This document shows, piece after piece, positions 43,379 through 54,528 of a stretch of 64,000 nucleotides of DNA. Within the stretch, counting starts at the first letter, position 1; each line of letters begins with the position of its first letter. Below the pieces are notes generated by a model, which saw nothing but the letters and a program-made list of their open reading frames with translations, was not told the DNA's origin and made no database searches. Source of the DNA: Bufo bufo (lineage: Eukaryota > Chordata > Amphibia > Anura > Bufonidae); NCBI RefSeq assembly GCF_905171765.1, contig NC_053391.1, positions 110,024,644 to 110,088,643 on the forward strand. Reading direction: 5' to 3'. Position numbers and translations under genes: made by a program.

Positions 43379-45550
43379 AAATACTCACATTCAAAGGAGT
43401 TTGTTACTTTGTTGCCATGACAGATCCTCTGTAAAGCTGCATATAGCCTAATATAATAATAATATTACATATATAAATATATATATTATATAATAATATG
43501 ATAATATAATATATAGGCAGTTTGGGAGAGAGCAGCATCAGTGAAGGCACACACAATAATACAGACTCTGGGTCTAGGACTTGTGTCATTCACTCATTGT
43601 CAGCGTCACATTAGTAACCCTAGCCTTTGCTGTTCTAACCTTGACCAGAGACGTAACTATAAAGAGAGCAATAGCCTAAATTATTCACATCGTTAAACCA
43701 ACAATAAATGTGCCCGTGACCGTTATCGCGACCTAAATGCGACACAATATTCAAGTTTCGGCGCTCCTGTCTCAACCCTGTTTGTTCAAATATTTAAAGT
43801 GTTGATGCATTTTTAAACATTTCCTCTACGGACTGCTCACTTTTCCAATTTTATGTGTCCTTGGGGCACAACTCAACTAGTAATTTACCTGTGACAGTTT
43901 GAAAGATCCTCACCAGGAACATCGGCGCGGCTGGCAGCTACAGCACCCCTGTGCAGAGGATGAGATGGCCTTGTTGTTGTCTGTGAAAGATTCATTTTGA
44001 TATTTGGTGAGTGGAAAGTTAATTGGCTCAGGAAAGTAAACAGAATATTTCATGGATTCACTGACGGGAGGAATATTACAGTTCATGTCAGAATATGGCA
44101 GTGATAAAGACCAGCTGTGTGACAAAAAATAGATATACACTTCAAAAATATGGTATTAAACCATGAACCATAGCATAAAAGTATAGCATGTCTCCTGCTA
44201 CTTTTGACAACTCTGACAACTTTTATCACTTCTGCAAAAGGAGCCTTGATATGCCATTGTAATAGTCCCACTAGCTATGTATACTAAATAATCCAATGGA
44301 GAGCACTTTGTTTTCAGCACATGCCAAACAGAATACTGACCCCCTCAATGAGAGGCCGAACTGGGAGCTCATAGGTCCCAATATTAAACAGGACACAACT
44401 GAAGTACTGATGTCAACTTATGGGACAAAAGACCCTTTTTAGGCCCCCCTCAGTCTCAAGGACCCAAGCATGACTGCAGCCTTTGCACCCCATATAGTTA
44501 TGTCCCTGCCTTCAGTGTCTTGTAAAAATGATCTTATAGGGGAGTTGTAATGTTGGGAGCCATACAGTTGTGTCCTTCCTCTTGGCTAGATATTTCCTCA
44601 AATGTGTGTCACGAGATAACCAGCATGAAAAAACATGATTTCGTGATACTTTGTCATGAGGTATCTATGCTACATATCTGTGGCCACCCAGTGATTGTGA
44701 TGTGAATTGCAGCTTATCAATGGTTTTGCTAATGTGCTATGGTATCTTATTGAATTTGATTTGTGAGAAATCGGAGTGCTTAAAGGGGTTTTCCCATGAA
44801 AAATATTCTACATTTTTCAAACCAGCACCTGGATCTGAATACTTTTGTAATTGCATGTAATTAAAAATGTAGTATAGCCTCTGGTTTATTCTGTATAGCG
44901 CCACCTGCAGCTTTTTTCTTTTCCTTATTTCCCTGTCCATCTTGCTGAAATGGACACACATGCTAACTGCCAGCAGCCCTATCTACTGTTGAAAACTGTG
45001 ACATTTCTTTGTAAGTAGCGGGTGCAATGACGTGGAATGGCGGATGCGCTGCCCCCGTCATTGAACCCCTCAGATGCCGTGTTCATCACTGATCGCGGCA
45101 TCTGAGAATAATAGTGAGGGCTTTCAGGAAGTAATCCATGATGTCATCACGCTGGCCGGCGTGGTGACGTCATACGTCACTGTGGACGAGATTTCGAGCG
45201 GGATCGTCAATCAAGATGGCCATGGTGGCCTCTTCGTGTTCAAATGAATAAGGTGAGTATGTTTTTTTTTTTTTTTACCACCGGCTCAGCTATTGCCATC
45301 GGCCCCTTTGAAGGGAATGTGAGCTCCCATTCATTTCTATGGGACCAACAGAAATAGCTGAGCCACCGTTTGGCTATTCTCAGAGGTCCCATATAAATGA
45401 ATAGAAGTCGGCCGCTCATGAGTGGTGCACCCTCCTTCACTTTGCTGGCTCAGTTTACGATATAGGTGCGGGTCCCAATAGGTGCTAGCGATATGCCACA
45501 ATTTCTAAGATGGGAATACCACTTTAAGGGGGCCTTAAGCCTCCTCACTT
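43379..45550. other. No gene; repeat scraps
   Basis: 43445-43515 is AT-only low complexity. 44780-44995 (AAAGGGGTTTTCCCATGAAA and following) is a piece of a common frog repeat. 44995-45290 matches the interior of the hAT MITE at 61541-62077 (GTAAGTAG.G.GTGCAATGAC, TCAATCAAGATGGC). No supported coding. Confidence 0.45.
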
Positions 45551-45855
45551 TAAGGGTCTATTCACATGCCCGTATCCTTTTTGCAGTCCGTCAATTGCAG
45601 TTCCACAAAACACAGATACCGGCCGCGTACGTCATGCATTTTGTGGTGCCGCACATTCTGCCTTACATTACAAATGACTATTCTTGTCCACAAAACGGAC
45701 AAGAATAGAACATGGTCTATCTTGCGGAGCTGCAGAACAGACACATGGATGCAGACACTTTTACGGGCCCTTTGAAATGAATGGGTTCACATTCGATCCA
45801 CAAAAAATGTAGATCGGATGTGGACTGAAAATAGGATTGTGTGAATGGACCCTAA
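45551..45855. mobile_element. Fold-back MITE (TAAGGGTCTATTCACATG)
   Basis: Ends TAAGGGTCTATTCACATGCC and GTGTGAATGGACCCTAA, with ACAAAACGGACAAGAATAGA-type interior motifs. Non-coding. Confidence 0.75.
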
Positions 45856-47574
45856 TATTTACCTTTTTGCAGTTCTGAGGAAGGCATCCAGAAATAAACC
45901 TGTTAAATGTATACCAAAAGAACAGGCTTTTGACACGTCTACCCACCAGAAGCCTATGGGTACATTTACAATATCCTTTATATCTGTCAAAAAAACATGA
46001 ACAGAAACTAATTACAGGGTACGGGACAAATGCTCTATAACATTTGTGGAGGGACACAGAAAAACAGAATGTAAATGTAATATGTAATATGTATATGACT
46101 AAATACCTGCAGTCTATACACGTCTCCTGGAATAAAATTGTTCCTGTATAACATAATTGCTCTGACATGTTTCCTTCTTTTTGAGTTCACAGCAGACGTC
46201 GACTTATCCAATATTAAGGAATTATTCTGTGAAATGTGTTAGCGGTGGAGGGCACAGCAATGTCAGCATGACAAGTCTACAGCAGGACATGCTGCAAAGT
46301 CATCTCTTACCTCCTTACCTAACAGCAAGTCTTGGCTATCATCTCAGCCTCCTAGGCACCAACTTGTTGTCTGATCGCAGTCTACTGCTGAAATTCTCTC
46401 TAAGCAGGACTTGAACTGAGGCTCCATGACATCAATCACACTTACTTTCAAATCTCACATTTTCTATTTCAGATTTTGTAATCCCCCAAGCTTTCCTTTT
46501 CGTTTTTGGCAGGATTGAGACCCTAGCCACAGCATAGCGAAGGATAAAGATAGTAGACAAAAAAATATATATATATAAAAATTGTGTTTGTACTTAGATT
46601 TTTCATCTATTTTTACCAAACTATAAGCCACCAGACAGATTAAAAGTAAGATGAGACTTAAGGAGATGCCATTTAATTTAATACATTTATAAGATATACT
46701 TATTCTGCTGAACCAGGGCCATTGAATGCTTAACTGCACAGTTAAAGGGCTTCCATTAACAGCATCATCAGAGCAACTCTATAAATTGAGAGTGCCCCCA
46801 TAAACAGTGCCAGTTGCCCCAGATAACCAAAGCCAGAATAGCTCCTTCCTGTATGCAGTCATAGAAAGCAAAAATAACATTTTATCTGGATGAAGCTACA
46901 GCACCAAAATAACACATCAACAATAACTCAAAGTCCTGGCCTGTCTGGGCGCTAACTAAACAGTGGTTTCTACCTCACCAAGGTTCAATTCTCTGACCCA
47001 AACTGATAGTCTGAGCCCTCAATTTATTGTAAGGATCCCAATGAATGCATCTGAGAACACCTCGGGCTAGGAGGATTAGCTGTACTGGAGTGGGATGGAA
47101 TTGTAGGCCCCCCTACCAATCTTACCTATTATTACCAAAAATCTGGTTAAGATATGAACCCCCTCCAGTACTTTACCAAAGACATTATTACTAATATACT
47201 GTGGCCTTTAAATAATAAGAAATTTAAAGAATATATGTATATAGGTTATGCCTGCTGTATTCATGATGGGGACGCTTCCTCTACCTCTCCTCTAGACTCT
47301 GATTGTCTTGCACATGGTGTATTAATGAGTCATAGGTACATTGTGTGCCAATGATTGTTTTTGTAATACAGCACCTAATGGATGATGTCAGTGCCAGCTT
47401 CTGACTGATAATTCATGCCCCCTTATGAAATTAGTTGTATGGAGCCATATGGGTGCCTTCATACATGGCAGATTTTGTTGAAAAGAACATTTCTACAACT
47501 GAAAATCAGTTCTGTTCATCTGAATGTGTTTATTTTGCAGGCAGCTTGGAAAGAAGTAGGATGCTTCTCTTTAT
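45856..47574. other. No gene recognised
   Basis: Anonymous. The 135-codon minus frame at 45761-46168 overlaps the MITE end and shows no domain. Confidence 0.45.
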
Positions 47575-47783
47575 AAGGCTCCGTTCACATGTCCGCAATT
47601 CTGTTCCGCATTTTGCGGAACAGAATTGCGGACCTATTAATTTCTATGAGGCCACACGATGTGCTGCCCGGATCCGGAACTGCATATCCGCACTTCCGGG
47701 TCCGCAATTCCGTTCCCGAAAACAATAGAACATATCCTATTTTTGTCCGCAATAGAGCACACGGACGTGTGAATGGACCCTTA
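47575..47783. mobile_element. Fold-back MITE (AAGGCTCCGTTCACATG)
   Basis: Ends AAGGCTCCGTTCACATGTCC and GGACGTGTGAATGGACCCTT. The interior palindromes GTTCCGCATTTTGCGGAAC and CGCACTTCCGGGTCCG are visible. Confidence 0.8.
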
Positions 47784-47794
47784 CTGGAGCTATA

Positions 47795-47976
47795 ACCAGT
47801 AGGAAGAGATTGTGATCCCGCTGTATGGAGCAATAGTGAGACCACAACTGGAATATTGTGTCCAGTTCTGGAGACCTCACCTACAAAAAGATATAAATAA
47901 AATAGAAAGAGTGCAAAGTTGGGCTACAAAATTGGTGGAGAGTCTGAAGCATAAAACATATCAGGATAGACTTAGT
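47795..47976 (+). mobile_element. CR1/L2-type RT fragment
   Basis: Translation gives IPLYGAIVRPQLEYCVQFW and ERVQSWATKLVESL, the conserved C-terminal stretch of CR1/L2 ORF2, on the plus strand. It breaks off at the MITE at 47977. Confidence 0.85.
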
Positions 47977-48275
47977 GGTCATTTATTATTGTTTTTACGC
48001 CACTTTTTGGCGTATTTTGGTTGCAGATTTTGTCGCCAAGGGGTTTTGCGGCAAAATCTGCAACTATTCCCCACTCGTGGCACTTTTCCGAGGTGGTGGA
48101 AAAAGGAGGCGTCGTCTAGGTGGGGAAGAGGGCAGGCCGCAAGGGAGCTGGTGTAGTTTAAAGCATATCACTCGGCCGGCGGCACCAGGCACCAAAGTAA
48201 TGTAGATGTGCCTCTGCCGCCAATGCATGGGGATTAAGACCAGCGTTTAAATTGCCGGTCTAAATAAATAACCCC
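47977..48275. mobile_element. GGTCATTTATTA-type MITE inserted after the LINE fragment
   Basis: Ends GGTCATTTATTATTG and TCTAAATAAATAACCCC. Same family as 23495 and 51139, but diverged. Confidence 0.6.
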
Positions 48276-48973
48276 TTAAAGCTTAACTAACCTTTCAACA
48301 AACTCTGCATTAATCAGTAATACAGTCTGTACAGGGACGTATTTGATGCTGCCCAGCAGAAAATCTGCACCAAAATCGCATATCTATTGCATTTTTGGCC
48401 TGTTTTTTTGTGCGGTTTTTAGGCTGTTTATGGTGCGGACTTGATTTTCCGCAGATCTCACCCTTCCACTGAGAATGATGAAATCCACACAAATAAACGC
48501 AAAAACAATTGAAACTAGATTCACATCACAGTTTCATTTTCCGCTCTTCTGATCCGTAACAATGCAGACCTCTTGGCACACATGGTACTTTAGTTCCTGC
48601 CCAGGAAGACTTACCTCAGGCCTCAGCCAGACTAGGGGCCTCAGAGCTGACAATCTAATACCCCAAACCACACGTAATCACCTCCGTCTGTATATTATGG
48701 CTAGGCTTGAGAGAATCTAGCTTTAGATCATAGATCCGAAGCTGATTTGTTTAAAAAAAACTTCATTTTTAATGCTGTTTCCATACAGCAATAAAATGTA
48801 TGGGTTCCGTGTAGAAAAATTTCTTCTCGGCCGAAGTTGCGTGAAACTTTGTTGAATGATTTTGATATATATCTGTGTAGTTAAAAACATTTTAAAATAG
48901 GAATCCGAAGTCGGCTTCTGTACTTGCGGGTATCATCATCTCATCAGTATTGCTTCAGTTAATTATCCAGATT
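48276..48973. other. No gene recognised
   Basis: Anonymous. 48300-48550 has MITE-like texture without pairable ends. Confidence 0.4.
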
Positions 48974-49282
48974 TAGGGCTCATGCACATGACCACAAATT
49001 GCGGTCCGCAATTGACAGGCACCCACCGTGAGGCCGTCGCATGCGGATCACGGACCCATTCACTTTTTTTTTGCGGTGCGGAGGCATGGCCAGAAAACCC
49101 ACGGAAATGCTCCATAGTGCTTCCGTGGGCTTCTGATCTGTGCCTCCATACTGCACCGCACCGAATCCGTGATTTAGGGTGCACACGGGATGCAGACGGT
49201 CGGTGAAAGTGCATTGCGGACCCGCTGCATGAGGGCCGCAATATGGCCACAGCCGGGCAACGGCCGTGTGCATGAGCCCTTA
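48974..49282. mobile_element. Fold-back MITE (TTAGGGCTCATGCACATG)
   Basis: Ends TTAGGGCTCATGCACATGAC and GTGTGCATGAGCCCTTA. The interior has TTTTTTTTGCGG and CACGGAAATGC pieces. Confidence 0.8.
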
Positions 49283-50295
49283 CATGCATGTTCCTTCCTT
49301 CCTGCATTTTTTATGAACTCCCATAGACTATAATGTGTATATTTGGAAGCAAGTACGCCCAAAACCCGGACATGCTGCGTATTTTAGATACTGACGGAAA
49401 TTATACCTCCATGTGACTAGCCTTATTCATTAGGATTAGCAGCGGATTCCGGTACATAAAATATGCGCCATATACTGATTGCAGATATGTTTATGTAAAA
49501 GAGGCTTATGTGAATTTAAACCTGCCTGGGATATACACATGTATATCCTAAGATAAATAATATATAATGTAAGGGAAGACAAGATGGACCAGGGGGTCTT
49601 TTCTGCCGTCATCCGTGAATCTGTGATTTTCAGTTGTAGAAATTTTCAGCAACAAAATCTACCACTTGTGAAGGCATCCTTATAGAGATGTATACATTTA
49701 TGTAAAAATGCCATAAATAAAATTAAAATCTCTTCTTAAAATCAGACAAAACCAGCAATATTTCATAAGCCACTTTTCAATGAGCATTGGTCATAGTTAC
49801 ATACCTTAAATAGTGATCATATGTATAGCAGTGTACCATGGGAAAGAATTGGCATTATTTTTAACTTTAAGAAAATGATGTTTTTTTTTACTTTTGTACG
49901 TACGCAAAAAAAATGTTTTTCTAAAAATATAGTCTTACAACTGTTTATCACATGAATGTAGTAAAAATTAGCTTCCTGTCTATATAATTCACCTTGACAT
50001 TTTGCAACACTGAATAATTCAATGAAAATACACATTCATGAGAAAAATGTCACTTTTTTTGCAGCTTGTCTTGTACTGGATTATTCTTTTTATACCAAAA
50101 CCACTTCCGTAATGAATTAACGTAGTTCCCCTTCATCCAACATTTTGCTGAAAGTTTAGGCAATGTGCACACATCTGTATTGTTGTTCCGTATAACAAAT
50201 TTCATAAGGAGGCAGAAGGGAATCAACAGAAACCATCAAGTATGACTCTATGAGTCACAAAAAAAGTGAGAACGTGTTCCATTGCATGCCGTATT
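49283..50295. other. No gene recognised
   Basis: AT-rich anonymous DNA. Confidence 0.45.
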
Positions 50296-50604
50296 AGGTC
50301 AAATGCATACGACTGTGTTCCGCGCCCGTGAGCGGCCCGTGGTATGCCGGCCTGGATTCCTGCTGACAGCAGGAGCGCACGGCGTCATTGGTTGCTATGA
50401 CTCCGTGCGCTTAATGCCGCCGCTGCACTACAGTAATATACTGGTATGATCTATACGAGTGTATTACTGTAGTGCAGCGGCGGCATGAAGTGCACGGCGT
50501 CATAGCAACCAATGACGTCATGCGCTCCTGCTGTCAGCAGGAATCTAGGCCGGCATACCACGGACCGCTCACGACCGCCGAACACGGCCGTGTGCATTCG
50601 GCCT
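50296..50604. mobile_element. GC-rich fold-back MITE, near-perfect palindrome
   Basis: Arms of about 140 bp: CGTGGTATGCCGG, CTGCTGACAGCAGGAGCGCA, CGGCGTCATTGGTTGCTATG, GCCGCCGCTGCACTACAGTA and their inverses. The loop of roughly 20-30 bp lies around 50440-50460. Outer ends are AGGTCAAATGCATACGAC and GTGTGCATTCGGCCT. Confidence 0.85.
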
Positions 50605-50795
50605 TAGAAAAGATAATTGATTACTAATAACATATGGTTCATTGCTAACTAATGGTCCTTTTACACAGACTGACCTTACGGGCAATTATCGGGGATGAAC
50701 ATTTTTAGAAATGCTTGTTGCTGATAATTGGCTTGTGTAAAAGGTGTCATATATCACCCGATGAATGAGTAAATGCTTGTCCATTGGGTAATCAT

Positions 50796-51105
50796 TAGGG
50801 ATGACCGAATCGACTTCGGATGAAACATCCGAAGTCGATTCGCATAAAACTTTGTTCTAATACTGTACGGAGCAGGAGCTCTGTACAGTATTAGAATGTA
50901 TTGGCTCCGATGAACCGAAGTTATTCATAAATTAATTTGTACTGTAAAAAACCATTTCCCGAACTCGTGTTTGGTTCCAAGGTACCCTCATCGGAGCCAA
51001 TACATTGTAATACTGTACGGAGCTCCTGCTCCGTACAGTATTACAACAAAGTTTTATGCGAATCGACTTTGGATGTTTCATCCAAAGTCGATTCGCTCAT
51101 CCCTA
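50796..51105. mobile_element. hAT MITE with hairpin ends
   Basis: Ends TAGGGATGACCGAATCGAC and GTCGATTCGCTCATCCCTA. Outside is GTAATCAT on the left and GTAATAGT on the right, an 8-bp target copy with two mismatches. Just inside each end a small hairpin forms (GACTTCGGATG...CATCCGAAGTC). The whole element also folds on itself (ATACTGTACGGAGCAGGAGC). Confidence 0.88.
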
Positions 51106-51138
51106 GTAATAGTTTTTTGGCTGGCATCTATAATCATA

Positions 51139-51496
51139 GGGGGTCATTCATTAAGACCAGCGTTTTATAAGCTGGTCTTAATAAGGCCCTGTACTGGCTG
51201 TGGATCCGCCAAAGTTATGTAGAGGCGTCGGCCTCTACATAACTTCAGCGGATCCACTGCCACCTTTAAATCTACTCCAGCTCCCTTGCTGGTGCAGATT
51301 TAGACCATTTTCTATGCCTAAAACAGGCGTAGAAAATGGTTAATGCCGGCCCATCCCCTTTCTACGCCACACCCACTTTTGTAGACCTGGCATGAGTGGG
51401 GAAAAGTTGCAGATTGCAGTGCAAAGAACCTTTGTATCGCAATCTGTGCAAAAGCTACGCCTAATTTTGACGTATATCTGTAGGTAAATGACCCCC
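51139..51496. mobile_element. GGGGGTCATTCATT MITE
   Basis: Ends GGGGGTCATTCATTAAG and GTAAATGACCCCC, with ATA on both sides as a possible 3-bp target duplication. It contains a perfect hairpin around GGCGTCGGCCTCTACATAAC. Same family as 23495-23840. Confidence 0.8.
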
Positions 51497-51727
51497 ATAG
51501 TTTCCATGCAGCACATCATCCAGTGTAAGCACTGATCTGCTGCCCAGGAACAATGAAAATGTATGGTGACAAACAACATAGCGCTATAGCGACCTCTGGT
51601 ACCCATATAGAGGAGATGATTGCTGCTTGTCAATGCAGCTTCACCTCTACTAATGATCAGGCAATAATTGGGAACATTTTGTTTGTTCCTGATAATTGCC
51701 TGCTAAATCAGTCCATGTGAAAGGACC

Positions 51728-52595
51728 TTGTGTCACAATTATAGACAAACACAAACTAACTAAACTAATAACACACAAACAGCTGTACCGTTCATGCCTT
51801 TTATTGAGCATATTGAATTATTCCAAAGGGTTCACTTACTTTTTTGCAACTGTATCGAAAGCTTATATATAAAGGTCAGATTAAAAGTTTTACATCACAT
51901 CAGAAACCAAGTAAAAGCCCTTTTTGGGTTGATTGTTGCCCACTTCGGAGTGTAGAAACATCAAAACGAAATAAGGAAGAAATCCAGTGTCAGGAAACTT
52001 TATTTGTAGAAAATTTCAGCAATAAAATTCAAAACATCGGGTGCACAAATTAAGACATACACAGAAAAATAATTTTCCTTATTCATTTTTGACGTTATTG
52101 CCATCACTTGTCACCAGACAGTTTCATTGTTTGTCGGCGGCAGATTCAATGTTGCACAGGACAGTGTGCTGCCAAGAACCAGTGATTTTTAGTGCCGCTT
52201 GAAAGATGGGATCAATTGATAAAACACATATTTGTTGAGTGATCGCCAACACATTTACACGGTACAATTATCTTGAGCGAGCATTTGTATGAGTGTTTTT
52301 CCTGACAATTGGCCTGATCCTTGGCTTGGGTGAAAGGGCCCTAAATGTAAAAGCTGAGCCTAGAAAATGAAAGGGGGTTTGAGAGTTTGGGGAAAAAGTA
52401 GAGCAAGGGAGAACAAATATAACAGAAATAGATTCATCACTTACCACTTTTAACACCACGCAACAAAAAAAAAACTTTTCGTCTGCTACTGGGCAAAAAC
52501 CATTTGCCTATACTAAATCCTATACTAAATCGAGTGTGCGGATTACAAATCCGTAGTCAGAATTGTTGTAACACATCACGAAATATTGCTATGCA
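51728..52595. other. No gene recognised
   Basis: Anonymous. 52225-52345 ends GGGTGAAAGGGCCCTAAA, a decayed MITE end. No coding. Confidence 0.45.
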
Positions 52596-52794
52596 TAAGG
52601 CTACATGTACACGACCGTATGTGTTTTGCGGTTACGCAAATTGCGTTTTTTTTTTTTTTGCGGATCCATTGTAACAATGCCTAAAACGGACAAGAATAGG
52701 ACATGTTCTATTGAAATGAATAGGTCTGCATCCAATCCACCAAAAAAACTGAACGGACACGGAAACAAAATACGTTCGTGTGCATGAGGCCTAA
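52596..52794. mobile_element. Fold-back MITE (TAAGGCTACATGTACACG)
   Basis: Ends TAAGGCTACATGTACACGAC and GTGTGCATGAGGCCTAA. The interior has CCTAAAACGGACAAGAATAG, shared with 45551 and 60413. TATGC lies on both sides. Confidence 0.75.
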
Positions 52795-53010
52795 GTATGC
52801 CTAAATGAATGAAGCACTTTGAAAGCATTGAATAATTTTGAACAGAATGAGTTTTACTCCAACGATTACCTGATCTACATCAAAGTTTGTGTAGTAAACA
52901 GTGTATGAAAATGCTATGGAATAACAACATTTCAAAAAGTCTTGTTTTTCAGTTTAAAAGTCTTACTTGAGCAAGGCCCAGTACTGTTGAAAGTGCTTCA
53001 GGCATCTACT

Positions 53011-54345
53011 TTTGCGTTTGTGAACGAACGGTCATATTTTCCTGTTGCAAAACCAGCAGTAGTCTCCTATCATGTTGGGATTCCAGCGACCTTGATACCT
53101 GTCCTCCATTGTAGAAATATCTTTATGGAACCGCTCTCCATGTTCGTCACTTAAGTGTCCCAAACTTGGTGGGAAAAAGTCAAGATGGGAATGTAAGAAA
53201 TGCACTTTCAATGACATTCGGCAGCCAAGTTGTTCATATGCTGTAAGCATGTTGTCTACTAATTCCGCATAGTTTGCAGCTCTACTTGTTCCCAAGGAAG
53301 TTCTGCACTACTAGCACAAATGCATCCCAACCTGCAAGACGCACTCGCTTTGTCAGATTCTTGCGATGATCATAAGTAGTGTATTTGCCACATATGTAGC
53401 AGAAATTAAGGTGGGGGGTTGAGTCAGCACAACCTGCCTGCAGGTGCAGATCACTATGGCGAAATACATATACAAACGGAAAATGCAAATGTGATCGCAC
53501 ACTACATCCAGCACTCTGCCCTCCATGCTGGATGAGACATTGGTTTATATTTTGGCCAAAGCATAGTAGGCCACTCACCGCGTCAAGGTCGTCTCAATTG
53601 AGTGGTCCCTAACTCTTGTTCCTACCTGTTCATGGGCCATGACAGCCACATAAAATCCAGGGAATGTAGGTCAGCATGCAAGCCAAGTACACTTTGCTTG
53701 TAACCCCGTCCGGTGCCATTACAGCTTTCATCGGATCCAGGGATGCAAGTACCAACATGCATGCTGAACCCACCATATACTTCTCCTGGAGCCAGATGGC
53801 TAATGGTAGGTTCTATATAAGCAGACTCAGTTTTATACTGACTTTAAAACCAGCCTCCAGGACAGATTGACTGGTCAGGTGTGCTTGACTCAAAGGAGAT
53901 CGCCACGCCTCCAATATATACTACAAAGAAAAAAAGGTGGGGGGTTGAGTCAGCACAACCTGCCTGCAGGTGCAGATCACTATGGCGAAATACATATACA
54001 AACGGAAAATGCAAATGTGATCGCACACTACATCCAGCACTCTGCCCTCCATGCTGGATGAGACATTGGTTTATATTTTGGCTTGCATGCTGACCTACAT
54101 TCCCTGGATTTTATGTGGCTGTCATGGCCCATGAACAGGTAGGAACAAGAGTTAGGGACCACTCAATTGAGACGACCTTGACGCGGTGAGTGGCTTACTA
54201 TGCTTTGGCCAAAATATAAACCAATGTCTCATCCAGCATGGAGGGCAGAGTGCTGGATGTAGTGTGCAATCACATTTGCATTTTCCGTTTGTATATGTAG
54301 CAGAAATTGTCTGGATCGTTAACACATTTACGTTTATCCATCTTA
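53011..54345 (-). pseudogene. Internally deleted copy of a multi-copy protein family
   Basis: Minus strand. The start ATG is near 54343 (MDKRKCVNDPDNFC). The frame is then interrupted by an insert (53408-54292) and resumes as CYICGKYTTYDHRKNLTKRV, then WDAFVLVVQNFLGN. A one-base frameshift near 53290 follows, then RAANYAELVDNML, GCRMSLKVHFLHSHLDFFP, LGHLSDEHGERFHKDIS, RYQGRWNPNMIGDYCWF. I recall this pattern (N-terminal CxxC, C-terminal KxHFLHSH...DEHGERFHxD) from long uncharacterised proteins present in many copies in animal genomes. It is probably transposon-borne, but I cannot name the family. The N-terminus joins the C-terminus directly, so most of the middle of the protein appears deleted. 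Confidence 0.7.
53408..54292. mobile_element. Complex palindromic insert with 15-bp flanking repeat
   Basis: Flanked by TATGTAGCAGAAATT at about 53393-53407 and 54293-54307. The order is: a (53411-53560, GTGGGGGGTTGAGTCAGCAC...), b (53557-53690), c (53691-53936, with a TATATAAG box near 53815), a again (from 53937), then b inverted (about 54083-54210) and part of a inverted (to 54292). The direct repeats are 526 bp apart. The plan of terminal repeats plus an inverted partial copy recalls Penelope-like elements, but no reverse transcriptase or GIY-YIG domain is present. Confidence 0.7.
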
Positions 54346-54528
54346 AGTTTCAAAGCTGATAGCACTATAACAGATCACTTTATCAAAATCTGTCCAGCTT
54401 GCCTAATATACTTACTGCTGACATCAGCCTGAGTGCGTCCGAACAGGTCTGGAGTCTGGACATGTCCATTGGAATGTCTCCAATATAATGCATTAATATT
54501 ATAACTGAATAGGCTTTGCAATACTTAA

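Larger units (their letters stand above)
50654..51727. mobile_element. MITE containing two younger MITEs
   Basis: The outer ends GGTCCTTTTACACAG and GTCCATGTGAAAGGACC are inverted. Inner arms share CCTGATAATTGCC-type sequence. The hAT MITE (50796-51105) and the GGGGGTCATT MITE (51139-51496) interrupt it. About 400 bp belong to the outer element. Confidence 0.75.

Noticed and set aside
45761..46168. 135-codon minus-strand frame with hydrophobic stretches
   Set aside because: Starts inside a MITE end and is cysteine/phenylalanine-rich as expected from AT-rich DNA. No homology recognised.
53411..54083. Hammerhead ribozyme in the 526-bp units
   Set aside because: CTGGATGAGAC is not a hammerhead core, and no suitable GAAA partner was found.
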